From NCBI RefSeq assembly GCF_006715495.1, contig NZ_VFNI01000003.1, positions 1 through 64,000 on the forward strand: a DNA stretch of 64,000 nt, given 5' to 3'. The position numbers were made by a program, and so were the translations under genes. Positions 37,527 through 46,793 of the stretch are shown in pieces. Origin of the DNA: Herbaspirillum sp. SJZ106 (GTDB taxonomy: Bacteria > Pseudomonadota > Gammaproteobacteria > Burkholderiales > Burkholderiaceae_D). Within the stretch, counting starts at the first letter, position 1; every line of letters begins with the position of its first letter. Below the pieces are notes generated by a model that ran no database searches, was not told where the DNA came from, and saw nothing but the letters and a program-made list of their open reading frames with translations.

Positions 37527-38177
37527 CTATACGCCCTTTTGCGGCAGCGGCGTCTTCTGCTTGAACTCGCACAGGTCGGCGATCACGCAGTTCCAGCATT
37601 GCGGCTTGCGCGCGATGCAGGTGTAGCGGCCATGCAGGATCAGCCAGTGGTGGGCATCCTGCAGGAACTCCGGCGCCACGAACTTCATCAATTTGCGTTC
37701 CACCTCATCCACATCCTTGCCCGGCGCCAGGCCGGTGCGGTTGGAGACGCGGAAGATATGCGTATCGACCGCAATGGTCGGATGGCCGAAGGCGGTGTTC
37801 AAGACCACATTGGCGGTTTTGCGGCCTACGCCCGGCAAGGCTTCCAGCTCCTCGCGCGTTTGCGGCACCGCGCCGCCGTGCTGCTCGATCAGGATGCGGC
37901 AGGTTTCGATCACGTTCTTGGCCTTGGTGCGGAACAGGCCGATGGTCTGGATATAGGGGATCAGCTTGTCCACGCCAAGCTTGTAGATTTTCTGGGGCGT
38001 GTTGGCCACCGGGTAGAGCTTGCGTGTGGCCTTGTTGACCGAGACATCGGTGGCCTGGGCCGACAGCAGTACCGCGATCAGCAGCTCGAACGGTGTGGTG
38101 TATTCCAGCTCGGTGGTCGGCGTCGGATTGGCCAGGCGCAGGCGTTCGAAGATTTCGCGGCGTTTGCTCGGGTTCAT
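37527..38177 (-). CDS. nth: Endonuclease III
   Basis: Base-excision repair glycosylase/AP lyase for oxidised pyrimidines, 216 residues. Visible are the helix-hairpin-helix LPGVGRKTANVVL with its catalytic lysine, the catalytic aspartate in VDTHIFRVSNR, and the [4Fe-4S] cluster pattern C-x6-C-x2-C-x5-C in CIARKPQCWNCVIADLC. The ATG at 38177 (MNPSKRREIF) matches the family start; the frame is open to 38249. It lies 76 bp after rsxB on the same strand. Confidence 0.93.
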   Translation of the reverse strand: MNPSKRREIFERLRLANPTPTTELEYTTPFELLIAVLLSAQATDVSVNKATRKLYPVANTPQKIYKLGVDKLIPYIQTIGLFRTKAKNVIETCRILIEQHGGAVPQTREELEALPGVGRKTANVVLNTAFGHPTIAVDTHIFRVSNRTGLAPGKDVDEVERKLMKFVAPEFLQDAHHWLILHGRYTCIARKPQCWNCVIADLCEFKQKTPLPQKGV

Positions 38178-38253
38178 GGATGTCGTTTTTCTTGTGGCGT
38201 TGGTCGGCGGTAAAAAACGGGAAACTGGAAACGGGAAAGCGAGCCGCAAGGGC

Positions 38254-39006
38254 TCAGGACTTGCCTGCCTGCTCCTGTTCGGCTTGCAGTTTTTTCAGGC
38301 GGGCGCGCTCCAGCGCCGCCTGGATGATGGCCTTTTTGCGCGCCTGCTCGGCTTGCTGTTCGGGCGTGCCGGTTTCGGCGGCTGCCACTTCCTTGAGTTT
38401 GGCGGCGGCCTTGGCTGCGAGGCGGGCGTCATTTTCCGCCTTGTCGCGCTCGAGGCGGATGCCGCGCCAATCGTGGCGCGCGCGTGCGGCGTTCGCCTGC
38501 GCTTGCGTCCAGGCCTGCCAGCCGGTGCGCCCCGGTGTGGCCTCTTCCATGGCGATGCAGTCGACCGGGCAGGGCGCCACGCACAGTTCGCAACCGGTGC
38601 AGAGGTCGTCGACCACGGTATGCATCTGCTTGGCGGCGCCGACGATGGCATCTACCGGGCAGGCCTGGATGCACAGCGTGCAGCCGATGCAGGCCTGCTC
38701 ATCGATCACCGCCAGCAAGCGCGGCTGTTCCCGGCCATTGGCCGGATTCAGCGGGAGGAGCGGTTGGCCCAGCAATTGCGCCAGCCGGGCAATGCCCTCG
38801 GCGCCGCCGGGCGGGCACTGGTTATAGGCGGCGCGGCCATCGGCGATCGCTTCGGCGTAGGGGCGGCAGGCCGGATAGCCGCACTTGGTGCACTGGGTTT
38901 GCGGCAGCAGGTCTTCGATCCGGTCGGCAAGATCGGGCAGGGCAGGCGGTGTGGTGGCGGATGGCGGCACGGCGAGGCAGTTTGGCAAACAACGCAAAGG
39001 CCACAT
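38254..39006 (-). CDS. rsxB: Electron transport complex subunit RsxB-like ferredoxin
   Basis: Iron-sulfur protein of about 250 residues. An N-terminal Fe-S domain ([19 protein letters not shown], also NQCPPGG) precedes two 4Fe-4S ferredoxin motifs ([32 protein letters not shown]). A charged coiled C-terminal tail of about 75 residues ([20 protein letters not shown]) is longer than in E. coli. The hydrophobic N-terminal helix of enteric RsxB is missing. The start is uncertain: 39006, 39033 or a later codon. No other rsx/rnf gene is nearby; this lone rsxB next to nth is common in Burkholderiales. Confidence 0.82.
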   Translation of the reverse strand: MWPLRCLPNCLAVPPSATTPPALPDLADRIEDLLPQTQCTKCGYPACRPYAEAIADGRAAYNQCPPGGAEGIARLAQLLGQPLLPLNPANGREQPRLLAVIDEQACIGCTLCIQACPVDAIVGAAKQMHTVVDDLCTGCELCVAPCPVDCIAMEEATPGRTGWQAWTQAQANAARARHDWRGIRLERDKAENDARLAAKAAAKLKEVAAAETGTPEQQAEQARKKAIIQAALERARLKKLQAEQEQAGKS

Positions 39007-39273
39007 TATCCGGGGAAACCGGCGCGAAGTCATGCCGTCCGACAGTCGTTTCCTGTGCCGCAGCAATCCATTTGCCCGACAAGCCGTTTTGCCGCCTTGC
39101 AGGAGGGGAAGGCGAAATGCCTTGCAGGCGCCCCCGGCTCTTAGAACGGCTTGTTATTAGGGCGAATTTCGGCTGAACTTCGACGCGCCGCAGGTATCCA
39201 TTTTCCGTACCCGGATGCGCGGCACGGCATCCGTTCTCCAACCACATCGGCATGGCCCCGGCCAGAGCGCATC

Positions 39274-40410
39274 ATGATCAGGTTCCCACATCCGACGGCA
39301 GGCGGACGCTCCCTCGAAGTCGACTTCTTCCGCGGCGTGGTGCTGCTGATGATCGTGGTGGACCACATTTCGGGCAGCATGCTGGGCCAGTTCACCTTGC
39401 AGCGCTTCGCCATCTTCGATGCCACCGAGGTATTCGTCTTCCTGGCCGGCTACGCCACTGCCGCCGCCTATACCGCCATCGCCGCCGAGAAGGGCGATGG
39501 GGCCGCGCGCTGGCGCTTCCTGCGGCGCGGCTGGCAGCTCTACCGTTCCTTCCTGCTGACGGTGGCGCTGATGCTGGCCATGGGCCTGCTGTTCACCGCC
39601 TAGCGACTGCATGCGCCCACGGTCGAGTACACCGATATCGGCACCTTCATCGACGAACCGCTGCAGATCGGCATGGAGATGATCCGGCTGGCGCGCCAGC
39701 CTTACCTGTCGAGCATCCTGCCGATGTACATGCTGTTTGCGCTGGCCTCCCCGGTGATCGTGCCGTCGGTGCGCCGCCGGCCCTGGCTGGCGGTGGCGGC
39801 CAGCCTGGCGTTGTGGGGCGTGGCGCCGCTGCTGGCGCCATTGCTGCCGGCGGTGTCGTCCACCGGCTGGACGTTCAATCCCTTCGCCTGGCAATTGCTG
39901 TTCGTGATCGGCACGGTATGCCGCCTGCATCCGCTGAAGAGCTACCAGCGCGAAGATGCCGACGCCGTGCTGCGCCGGCGCAAGCTGACCCGGATTGCCG
40001 CGGCGGTGGCGGCGGTTTTCCTGTGCGTGCGCATGTTCGTGGAGTTCGATCCGGGGCCGGTCTTCAAGCAGAACCTGTCGTCGCTGCGCGTGGGCAGTTT
40101 CATGGCGGTGCTGTGGCTGGTGGCGATGATGGTGCGCCAGGGCTGGATCCTGCAATTGGCCCAGCGCCTGCCGCTGGTGGTCACGGTCGGCCGCAACGGG
40201 CTGGCGTGCTTTGTCTCGGGGACGATGGTTTCGCTGCTGGCCGATATCCTCCTGTATCTCGCCACCGGCGGCCAGCCGGGCAATTGGTCGGGACTGATGG
40301 CCGATCTGGCGGCCATCGCCGCGATGCTGGCCATCGGCGTGCTGGCTCAGGCCTGGAAGGATTACCGCCGCGCCAGGCAACGCCGCGCGCATGGCCTGCA
40401 CGCGCATTGA
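39274..40410 (+). pseudogene. OpgC-type membrane acyltransferase, interrupted by an in-frame TAG
   Basis: Multi-pass membrane protein of the OpgC family (PF10129; succinylates osmoregulated periplasmic glucans in other bacteria), 379 codons if read through. The opening EVDFFRGVVLLMIVVDHISG is diagnostic. TAG at 39601-39603 stops the frame after LLFTA. The same frame continues with RLHAPTVEYTDIGTFIDEP and runs intact to 40410 with about seven further membrane helices. A single-base change, for example from CAG or TGG, explains it. An internal ATG at 39673 could express the rear part only. The start 39274 (MIRFPHP) is the family-like one. Confidence 0.8.
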
Positions 40411-40424
40411 AGCGGGTGTGCAAG

Positions 40425-40466
40425 AAAAGAGCCGGCGCCGCCATGACAGCGGAGGCCGGCTCTTTT
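40425..40466. terminator. Terminator between the OpgC-type gene and phaZ
   Basis: AAAAGAGCCGGC pairs with GCCGGCTCTTTT, 12-bp stem with an 18-base loop, between convergent genes. Confidence 0.78.
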
Positions 40467-40489
40467 GCCGTACTTGCAGATCTGCCGGA

Positions 40490-41725
40490 TCAGGCCTTGC
40501 TGCGGATGAACTCGGCGATCTTGGGACAGACGATTTCGCGCCAGCGGCGGCCCGAGAAAATCCCGTAGTGGCCGGCCTTGGGCACGGTGAAGTGCTGCTT
40601 GCTGGCCTTGGGGATGCCGCTGCACAGTTCGTGCGCCACTTCGGTCTGGCCGGAGCCGGAGATGTCGTCCAGCTCGCCCTCGATGGTAAACAGGGCCACC
40701 GACTTGATGTCCTGCGGCCGCACCGGCTTGCCTTCGATCTTCCAGGCGCCGCGCGCCAGGTCGAAATCCTGGAACACGATCTTGATGGTTTCGAGGTAGA
40801 ACTCGGCCGGCATGTCCAGCACGGCGTTGTACTCGTCATAGAACTTGCGGTGCTCCTCGGCCGAGGCGTCGTCGCCGTCGCGCAGGTGCATGTAGAAGTC
40901 CCAGTGGCTTTGGGCGTGGCGGCGCGGGTTCATCGCCACGAAGCCGGCATGCTGCAGGAAGCCCGGATAGACCTTGCGGCCGAAACCGGGGTAGTTGGCC
41001 GGCACGCTGTAGATGACGGTGTTTTCAAACCACGCATAGGGCTTTTCGGTGGCCAGGTCGTTGACGGCGGTAGGCGATTTGCGGGCATCGATCGGGCCGC
41101 CCATCATGGTCATGCTCTTGGGCAGCTTGGGATCGTTGTCGCTGGCCATGAGCGCAATGGCCGCCAGCACCGGCACGGTCGGCTGGCACACCGAGATCAC
41201 GTGCACGTCCGGGCCCAGCAGGCGGATGAAGTCCTGCACATAGTAGACGTAGTCGTGCAGGTGGAAGTCGCCTTGTTCGACCGGGACCATGCGGGCGTCG
41301 GTCCAGTCGGTGATGTAGACGTCATGCTGCTGCAGCAGTGCGCGCACGGTTTCGCGCAGCAGGGTGGCATGGTGGCCGGACAGCGGCGCCACCAGCAGCA
41401 CGGTCGGCTGCTTGAGCGCGGCGATCTGGCGTGCGCCCAGATCCTTCCTGAAATGGATCAGGCGGCAGAAAGGCTTGGTCTCGACCACTTCCTCGACGAT
41501 GCCGGTGGGCTTGCCGTTGACTTCCACTTCATGGATGTTGAACTGCGGTTTTTCGTATTCCTTGGACAGGCGGTACAGCAGCTCGTAGCCGGCGGCGATG
41601 CGCTGCGAGAAGGGCGTGTGGGCGAGCGGGGAAACCGGATCGGAAAACAGTTTTGCCGAGGTTTCCGCCCATTGCATCATCGGGTTCAGAAACGCGCGGT
41701 TGAATTCATGCAATTGATAAAGCAT
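40490..41725 (-). CDS. phaZ: Intracellular polyhydroxyalkanoate depolymerase PhaZ
   Basis: Degrades stored PHA/PHB granules, 411 residues, no signal peptide. The sequence MLYQLHEFNRAFLNPMMQWAE-type N-terminus is typical of the Cupriavidus PhaZ1 family. The catalytic nucleophile is a Cys in the lipase-box-like SVCQPT, with Asp in ELDDISG and His in KAGHYGIFSG. It is monocistronic and flanked by a terminator. The phasin at 55344 belongs to the same storage system. Confidence 0.88.
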   Translation of the reverse strand: MLYQLHEFNRAFLNPMMQWAETSAKLFSDPVSPLAHTPFSQRIAAGYELLYRLSKEYEKPQFNIHEVEVNGKPTGIVEEVVETKPFCRLIHFRKDLGARQIAALKQPTVLLVAPLSGHHATLLRETVRALLQQHDVYITDWTDARMVPVEQGDFHLHDYVYYVQDFIRLLGPDVHVISVCQPTVPVLAAIALMASDNDPKLPKSMTMMGGPIDARKSPTAVNDLATEKPYAWFENTVIYSVPANYPGFGRKVYPGFLQHAGFVAMNPRRHAQSHWDFYMHLRDGDDASAEEHRKFYDEYNAVLDMPAEFYLETIKIVFQDFDLARGAWKIEGKPVRPQDIKSVALFTIEGELDDISGSGQTEVAHELCSGIPKASKQHFTVPKAGHYGIFSGRRWREIVCPKIAEFIRSKA

Positions 41726-42087
41726 AGCTGACCTTTATACAAGCGCTGGCTGGCCTCGCCGCCCGGCAGACGGAGCGCATGGCGCCCCTGGTGGCGGATT
41801 GGCGCGGGAGCAAGCATGTGCAACAAACGTTTGGCGATGGTTTTGCGATGACGAAATGCATGAGATTGTATTTTGTCAACATTGTCCATGTTGCGACGCA
41901 GTAGCATAGCACGCTTTATTCAGGGGTCTTTATGCTGGTAAGACCAAATACAGAAAACCCGAATGAAAGTCTGGCCGGCAGTGAAAGATTCGCGGCGCGG
42001 AAATGAAAAAAGCCCCCGCATGGCGGGGGCTTGGGAGGTTCCTTGCCCTGGACAACGATAGGAAAGGCCTGGCGCGGCCGCTCCGGT
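41726..42087. other. Intergenic region between phaZ and the FNR gene
   Basis: About 360 bp holding the phaZ promoter (minus strand, AT-rich stretch near 41850-41950) and, on the far side, the FNR terminator. No gene seen. Confidence 0.35.
42006..42032 (-). terminator. Terminator downstream of the ferredoxin-NADP reductase gene
   Basis: Eight-bp stem GCCCCCGC/GCGGGGGC with loop ATG. On the minus strand it is followed by a run of six T, ideal for ending the gene at 42088. Confidence 0.85.
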
Positions 42088-43161
42088 TCAGTCGAATACC
42101 GGGGTTTCCACGCCCAGGATCTTGTGCAGCTTGGGCGAGGTGGTGGTGTACTGCATGTGGATCTTCTTTTCCGGAAAGATGTAGGGCGCAGCGCCGAAGG
42201 CGGCCAGCGCGGCTTCGTGGAAGCCCGACAGGATCAGCTTCTTCTTGCCCGGATAGGTGTTGATGTCGCCCACGGCGAAGATGCCCGGCACGTTGGTCTC
42301 GAACTTCTCGGTATCGACCACCTTCAACTGCTTGCGCTCGATGTCCAGGCCCCACTCGGCGATCGGGCCCAGCTTGGGCGACAGGCCGAAGAACACCAGC
42401 AGCATGTCCAGCGGCAGGCGGCGGGTGACGCCGTCGGCGCCGGTGACCTTGACCTCGGCCAGCTTGCCGTCCTTGATCTCGGTGCCGGTGACCTGGCCGA
42501 CCAGGAACTGCATCTCATACTGTTCGCACAGTTCCTTCATCTTGGCCACCGATGCCGGCGCGGCGCGGAATTCTTCGCGACGGTGCAGCAGGATCACCGA
42601 CTCGGCCTTGCCGACGAAGTTCAGCGCCCAGTCCAGTGCGGAGTCGCCGCCGCCGCAGATGACGATGTTCTTGCCTTCGAACTTCGCGGGATCCTTGACG
42701 CGGTAGAACACTTGCGAGCCCTCGAACTGCTCGATGCCTTCGACCTTCAGCGTGCGCGGCTGGAACGAGCCGACGCCGGCGGCGATGAAGATGGTCTTGG
42801 TGATGAATCGGGTGCCGGTGGAGGTCTCGACGTCGAAACGGCCGTCTTCGCGCTTTTGCACCACGGTTACTTCCTGGCCCAGGTGGAAGGTCGGCTCGAA
42901 CGGTTCGATCTGCTTCAACAGGTTGTCGGTCAGTTCCTGGCCGGTGCAAACGGGCACGGCCGGGATGTCATAGATCGGCTTGTCCGGATACAGCTCAACG
43001 CACTGGCCGCCCACCACCGGCAGCGAATCGATCACATGCGCCTTGATTTCCAGCAAACCGAGTTCGAACACCTGAAAGAGGCCGACAGGGCCGGCGCCGA
43101 TGATGATGGCATCGGTTTCGATGGGGCCTTGGGCAACCGCACCCTTGACGTTGTTTTCCAT
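42088..43161 (-). CDS. Ferredoxin--NADP reductase, thioredoxin-reductase-like type
   Basis: FAD enzyme of 357 residues moving electrons between NADPH and ferredoxin. FAD-binding [11 protein letters not shown] is at the N-terminus, the NADP-binding [11 protein letters not shown] in the middle and [17 protein letters not shown] near the end. The CxxC of true thioredoxin reductases is missing, which fits the TrxB-like FNR group. The ATG at 43161 has an AGGAAA site. The ferredoxin fdxA lies 148 bp upstream on the same strand and is the natural partner. Confidence 0.85.
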   Translation of the reverse strand: MENNVKGAVAQGPIETDAIIIGAGPVGLFQVFELGLLEIKAHVIDSLPVVGGQCVELYPDKPIYDIPAVPVCTGQELTDNLLKQIEPFEPTFHLGQEVTVVQKREDGRFDVETSTGTRFITKTIFIAAGVGSFQPRTLKVEGIEQFEGSQVFYRVKDPAKFEGKNIVICGGGDSALDWALNFVGKAESVILLHRREEFRAAPASVAKMKELCEQYEMQFLVGQVTGTEIKDGKLAEVKVTGADGVTRRLPLDMLLVFFGLSPKLGPIAEWGLDIERKQLKVVDTEKFETNVPGIFAVGDINTYPGKKKLILSGFHEAALAAFGAAPYIFPEKKIHMQYTTTSPKLHKILGVETPVFD

Positions 43162-43309
43162 GATTTTCCTGATATTCCTGTTCAATTATCTGAAAGCAAA
43201 ATGCAAGCGGTTGCGCATCTGGCTGGCGGTGAAGAGCCTGGCTGGATGCGCAACCGCATGCTGGAGCTGCTAAAGGCGCTGCTGTTCTATCCTGAAGCGT
43301 CGCGAACGA

Positions 43310-43633
43310 TCAGCGTTGCAGGTATTGCAGCTTGTCGGTCTTGTCCTTCCATTCCTCGGCCTCGGCCAGCGGGGCCTTGGTCTTGGTGATGGACGGCCAG
43401 TTGCGGGAGAGGTCGGCGTTGAGCGCGATGAATTGCTGCTGGTCGGCGGGCACGTCTTCTTCCGCGTAAATCGCGTTGACCGGGCATTCTGCGACGCATA
43501 CCGCGCAGTCGATGCATTCGTCCGGATCAATCGCGAGGAAATTGGGGCCTTCGCGGAAGCAATCCACCGGGCAAACATCCACGCAATCCGTGTAGCGGCA
43601 ACGGATGCAGGAATCGGTGACAACGTGGGTCAT
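43310..43633 (-). CDS. fdxA: Ferredoxin FdxA (7Fe type)
   Basis: Small electron carrier of 107 residues with two cluster motifs: [18 protein letters not shown] (3Fe-4S plus 4Fe-4S type) and [13 protein letters not shown]. The C-terminal extension of about 50 residues with a [11 protein letters not shown]-like helix ([16 protein letters not shown]) is typical of FdxA. It is upstream of the ferredoxin-NADP reductase gene on the same strand, suggesting a redox pair. Confidence 0.92.
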   Translation of the reverse strand: MTHVVTDSCIRCRYTDCVDVCPVDCFREGPNFLAIDPDECIDCAVCVAECPVNAIYAEEDVPADQQQFIALNADLSRNWPSITKTKAPLAEAEEWKDKTDKLQYLQR

Positions 43634-44023
43634 AACTGTCCTATCTGTAAATATTCTTAAAACCGATGGCTAACTGCGCCGCAATTGATGGCAATATGGC
43701 ACGGTTAAAATCATTCTGCGGCTGGTTGGCGCCATACCGGTCCTCGCTGTTTCCGATGCCGTTTCCGGCGGCCGAAAATCCCGTGCACAGCCTGCTGCAA
43801 AGCCTTGTATTTTAAGGTAATTCGATTTTTCCCACAAATGAGGCTTATACAGATTACGTATAAGTAAATAAACAATGCAGCGATAGCAAAAGCCGCCGCC
43901 AATGCCGGTCGCACGCCGCCGTAAGCAGGTTCCCGGGCCGTTTTGGCCGGGTTGCCGGAGGGTGCGGGCAGGGCGGGGCAGCACGCTGATGAACCGCCCG
44001 ATTCAAGAAAAGGATGTCCCGGC
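43634..44023. other. Intergenic region upstream of fdxA and a LivK-type gene
   Basis: About 390 bp, AT-rich between 43800 and 43885. It carries the promoters of the divergent fdxA (minus) and LivK-type gene (plus), and a clear palindrome at 43844-43864 described separately. No gene seen. Confidence 0.4.
43844..43864. promoter_or_regulatory. Palindrome CTTATAC-N7-GTATAAG
   Basis: Perfect 7-base arms around AGATTAC, spacing suited to a dimeric regulator of LysR or similar type. It lies about 210 bp before fdxA and 160 bp before the LivK-type gene. No regulator gene is adjacent. Confidence 0.4.
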
Positions 44024-45268
44024 GTGAACGCTGAACAGCCCAAACAAGCATATCGTTTCCGATTTTCCTCCCGGCTGGCCGGCCTGGCCGCGGCCGTCGC
44101 CTTGCTCCTGGCCCCGGCCGCAGGCGCCGCCGAGGCTATCCGCATTGGCGAAATCAACAGCCACAACAGCCTGTCGCCGGTCGGCCAGGCCTACCGCAAC
44201 GGCCTGGCGCTGGCGCTGGAAGAAATCAATGCCGGCGGCGGCGTGCTCGGCCGGCCGCTGGAACTGGTGGCGCGCGACGACGACGGCGATGCCGACCAGG
44301 CCGCCCGCAACGCCCGCGAGCTGGCGCGCGACCAGCATGTCGCGGTGCTGACCGGCACCATGCTGTCCAATGTCGCGCTGGCGGTCGCGCGCGAGGCCGC
44401 GCGCAGCAAGACCGTGCTGGTGGTCGGCGATGCCTTGTCGGACGCCATCACGCTCGACAAGGGCAATCGTTACACCTTCCGGGTACGGCCTTCCACCTAC
44501 ATGCAGGCCGCCATGCTGGCCGAACAGGCGGCGCGCCTGCCGGGCCGCCGCTGGGCGGTGGTGGCGCCCAACTATGAATACGGCCAAAGCGCCGTGGCCA
44601 GCTTCAAGCTGTTGCTCAAGCAGGCGCGCCCGGATGTCGAGTTCGTCAACGACCAGTGGCCGGCGCTGGGCAAGATCAAGGCCGACGATGTGGTGCGGGC
44701 GATCCGCCAGGCCCGGCCGGACGCCATCTTCAACGCCACTTTCGGCGACGACCTGCAAAAGTTCGTCCAGGCCGGCAACCGCCAGCAGTTGTTTGCCGGC
44801 ACGCGCGTGGTCTCCATGATGTCGGCCGGCGCCCAGAGCCTGGATCCGGCGCAAAGCGAAGCCATCCGCGACTGGATCGCCATCGGCTATCCCTGGGACC
44901 AGATCGCCACGCCCGAGCACCAGCGCTTCCTCGAGGCTTACCTGAAGAAGTTCAACCAGCGTCCGCAACTGTCGTCGGTGTTCGGCTACACCACCATGAT
45001 GGCCATCGCCGCCGGCCTGAAGAAGTCCGGCGCCGCCGACGGCGATGCGCTGGTCGATGCGCTGCGCGGCCTGCAGCTGGAGTCGCCGCTGGGGCCGATC
45101 GCCTTCCGCGCGCTCGACCAGCAGGCCACGATGGGCGCCTTCGTCGGCCAGGTATCCCAGAAGGACGGCCGCGGCAGCATGAGCAACTGGCGCTATCTCG
45201 ATGGCGCCGCCTACATGCCCAATGCCGTCTATGTGCGCAGCCGCCGTCCCGGCGCGGCCATGAAATAG
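44024..45268 (+). CDS. Orphan branched-chain amino acid-type ABC binding protein (LivK family)
   Basis: Periplasmic binding protein of 414 residues, Peripla_BP_6 fold. A signal peptide ends near AAGAAEA. The binding domain shows IRIGEINSHNSLSPVGQAYR, EINAGGGVLGRPLELVARDD and VLTGTMLSNVALAVARE. GTG at 44024, preceded by AAAGGA, is chosen since it places the signal sequence near the start. Like the gene at 36219 it stands alone, without permease or ATPase. The ligand is unknown. Confidence 0.82.
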   Translation: MNAEQPKQAYRFRFSSRLAGLAAAVALLLAPAAGAAEAIRIGEINSHNSLSPVGQAYRNGLALALEEINAGGGVLGRPLELVARDDDGDADQAARNARELARDQHVAVLTGTMLSNVALAVAREAARSKTVLVVGDALSDAITLDKGNRYTFRVRPSTYMQAAMLAEQAARLPGRRWAVVAPNYEYGQSAVASFKLLLKQARPDVEFVNDQWPALGKIKADDVVRAIRQARPDAIFNATFGDDLQKFVQAGNRQQLFAGTRVVSMMSAGAQSLDPAQSEAIRDWIAIGYPWDQIATPEHQRFLEAYLKKFNQRPQLSSVFGYTTMMAIAAGLKKSGAADGDALVDALRGLQLESPLGPIAFRALDQQATMGAFVGQVSQKDGRGSMSNWRYLDGAAYMPNAVYVRSRRPGAAMK

Positions 45269-45448
45269 GATTCGGGCAGGCAGGATCCGGGCAGGCAAAA
45301 GCCCCCATGCGCTGCGGGGATTCGGTTCTTTCGATCCGGGTTAAGATAGCGGCCACGGCGCAATCCGGCCCATGCAGGGTTGGAAACCTGTCCAGGTTCC
45401 GCCGGTCATCAACACATCAGCATGCGGCCGCGGCCGCATCGGAATTTC

Positions 45449-46624
45449 ATGATCATCACTTCCTTACTCGATACCGATCTGTACAAATTCACGATGATGC
45501 AGGTGGTGCTGCATCATTTTCCCGGCGCCCAGGTCGAGTACCGTTTCAAGTGCCGCAACGAAGGCATCGACCTGACCCCCTACGTCGACGAGATCCGCGC
45601 CGAGATTGCCGCCATGTGCCGGCTGCGTTTCAAGGAAGAGGAACTGAACTACCTGCGCAGCCTGCGCTTCATCAAGAGCGACTTCGTCGATTTCCTCGAC
45701 CTGTTCCACCTCAACGAGAAATACATCACGGTGCAGCCGGCCGCGTCCGGCAACGGCGAGATCGAGATCAGCGTCAAGGGGCCGTGGCTGCACACCATCA
45801 TGTTCGAAGTGCCGGTGCTGGCCATTGTCAACGAAGTCTATTTCCGCGATACCCAGCGCTCGCCCGACCTGGCCGAAGGCCGCGAGCGGCTGCGCAAGAA
45901 GATCGCGCTGATCACCGGCGACAGCGAACTGGCCGGCTGCAACATCGCCGACTACGGCACGCGCCGCCGCTTCTCGCGCAGCTGGCATGCCGAAGTCATC
46001 GCCGAGATGAAGCAGACCATGGGCGCCCACTTCGCCGGCACCTCCAACGTCATGTTCGCCATGCAGCACGACCTGACGCCGCTGGGCACCATGGCGCATG
46101 AGTACCTGCAAGCCTGCCAGGCGCTGGGCCCGCGCCTGCGCGACTCGCAGACCTTCGCCTTCGAGATATGGGCGCGCGAATACCGCGGCGACCTCGGCAT
46201 CACGCTGTCCGACGTGTATGGCATGGACGCCTTCCTGCGCGACTACGACATGTATTTCTGCAAGCTCTTCGACGGCGCCCGCCACGACTCGGGCGACCCG
46301 TTCGAATGGGGCGAGCGCCTGATCCAGCACTACCGCGACAACCGCGTCGACCCCGCCGGCAAGGTGCTGGTGTTTTCCGACAGCCTGGATTTCGACAAGG
46401 TGCGCGCGCTCTACCTGCGCTTCAAGGACCGCGCGCGCGTGGCCTTCGGCGTCGGCACCAACCTCACCAACGACCTCGGTTACACGCCGCTGCAGGTGGT
46501 CATGAAAATGGTCCGCTGCAACGGCCAGCCGGTGGCCAAGCTGTCCGATACGCCTTCCAAGAACATGTGCGACGACCTGGCCTATGTGAATTACCTGCGG
46601 CAGGTGTTCGAGATCAAGGGCTGA
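45449..46624 (+). CDS. pncB: Nicotinate phosphoribosyltransferase
   Basis: NAD salvage enzyme joining nicotinate and PRPP, 391 residues. Family stretches include [33 protein letters not shown] with the histidine that is phosphorylated, [10 protein letters not shown] and [10 protein letters not shown]. Length and start match PncB. Monocistronic; a weak GC hairpin follows at 46628-46648. Confidence 0.93.
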   Translation: MIITSLLDTDLYKFTMMQVVLHHFPGAQVEYRFKCRNEGIDLTPYVDEIRAEIAAMCRLRFKEEELNYLRSLRFIKSDFVDFLDLFHLNEKYITVQPAASGNGEIEISVKGPWLHTIMFEVPVLAIVNEVYFRDTQRSPDLAEGRERLRKKIALITGDSELAGCNIADYGTRRRFSRSWHAEVIAEMKQTMGAHFAGTSNVMFAMQHDLTPLGTMAHEYLQACQALGPRLRDSQTFAFEIWAREYRGDLGITLSDVYGMDAFLRDYDMYFCKLFDGARHDSGDPFEWGERLIQHYRDNRVDPAGKVLVFSDSLDFDKVRALYLRFKDRARVAFGVGTNLTNDLGYTPLQVVMKMVRCNGQPVAKLSDTPSKNMCDDLAYVNYLRQVFEIKG

Positions 46625-46627
46625 AAC

Positions 46628-46648
46628 CGGGGCAGGGCATCCGCCCCG
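46628..46648 (+). terminator. Possible terminator after pncB
   Basis: CGGGGC pairs with GCCCCG around a 9-base loop just after the stop. The T-run (TTTTTT at about 46669) is 20 bases away, so termination is uncertain. Confidence 0.3.
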
Positions 46649-46793
46649 CGGCAACCACACTTGAAAGTTTTTTGATCCAGCCCCGGTTCGCCCGCGGCCA
46701 TCGGTTCGGCTGCTATAGTGTGGCTCCGCCGGTCGCGGTCGAATCCGTCCGTCCCGGCGCCAGAACCTGTTCACTACACTGCCGGGACGACAT

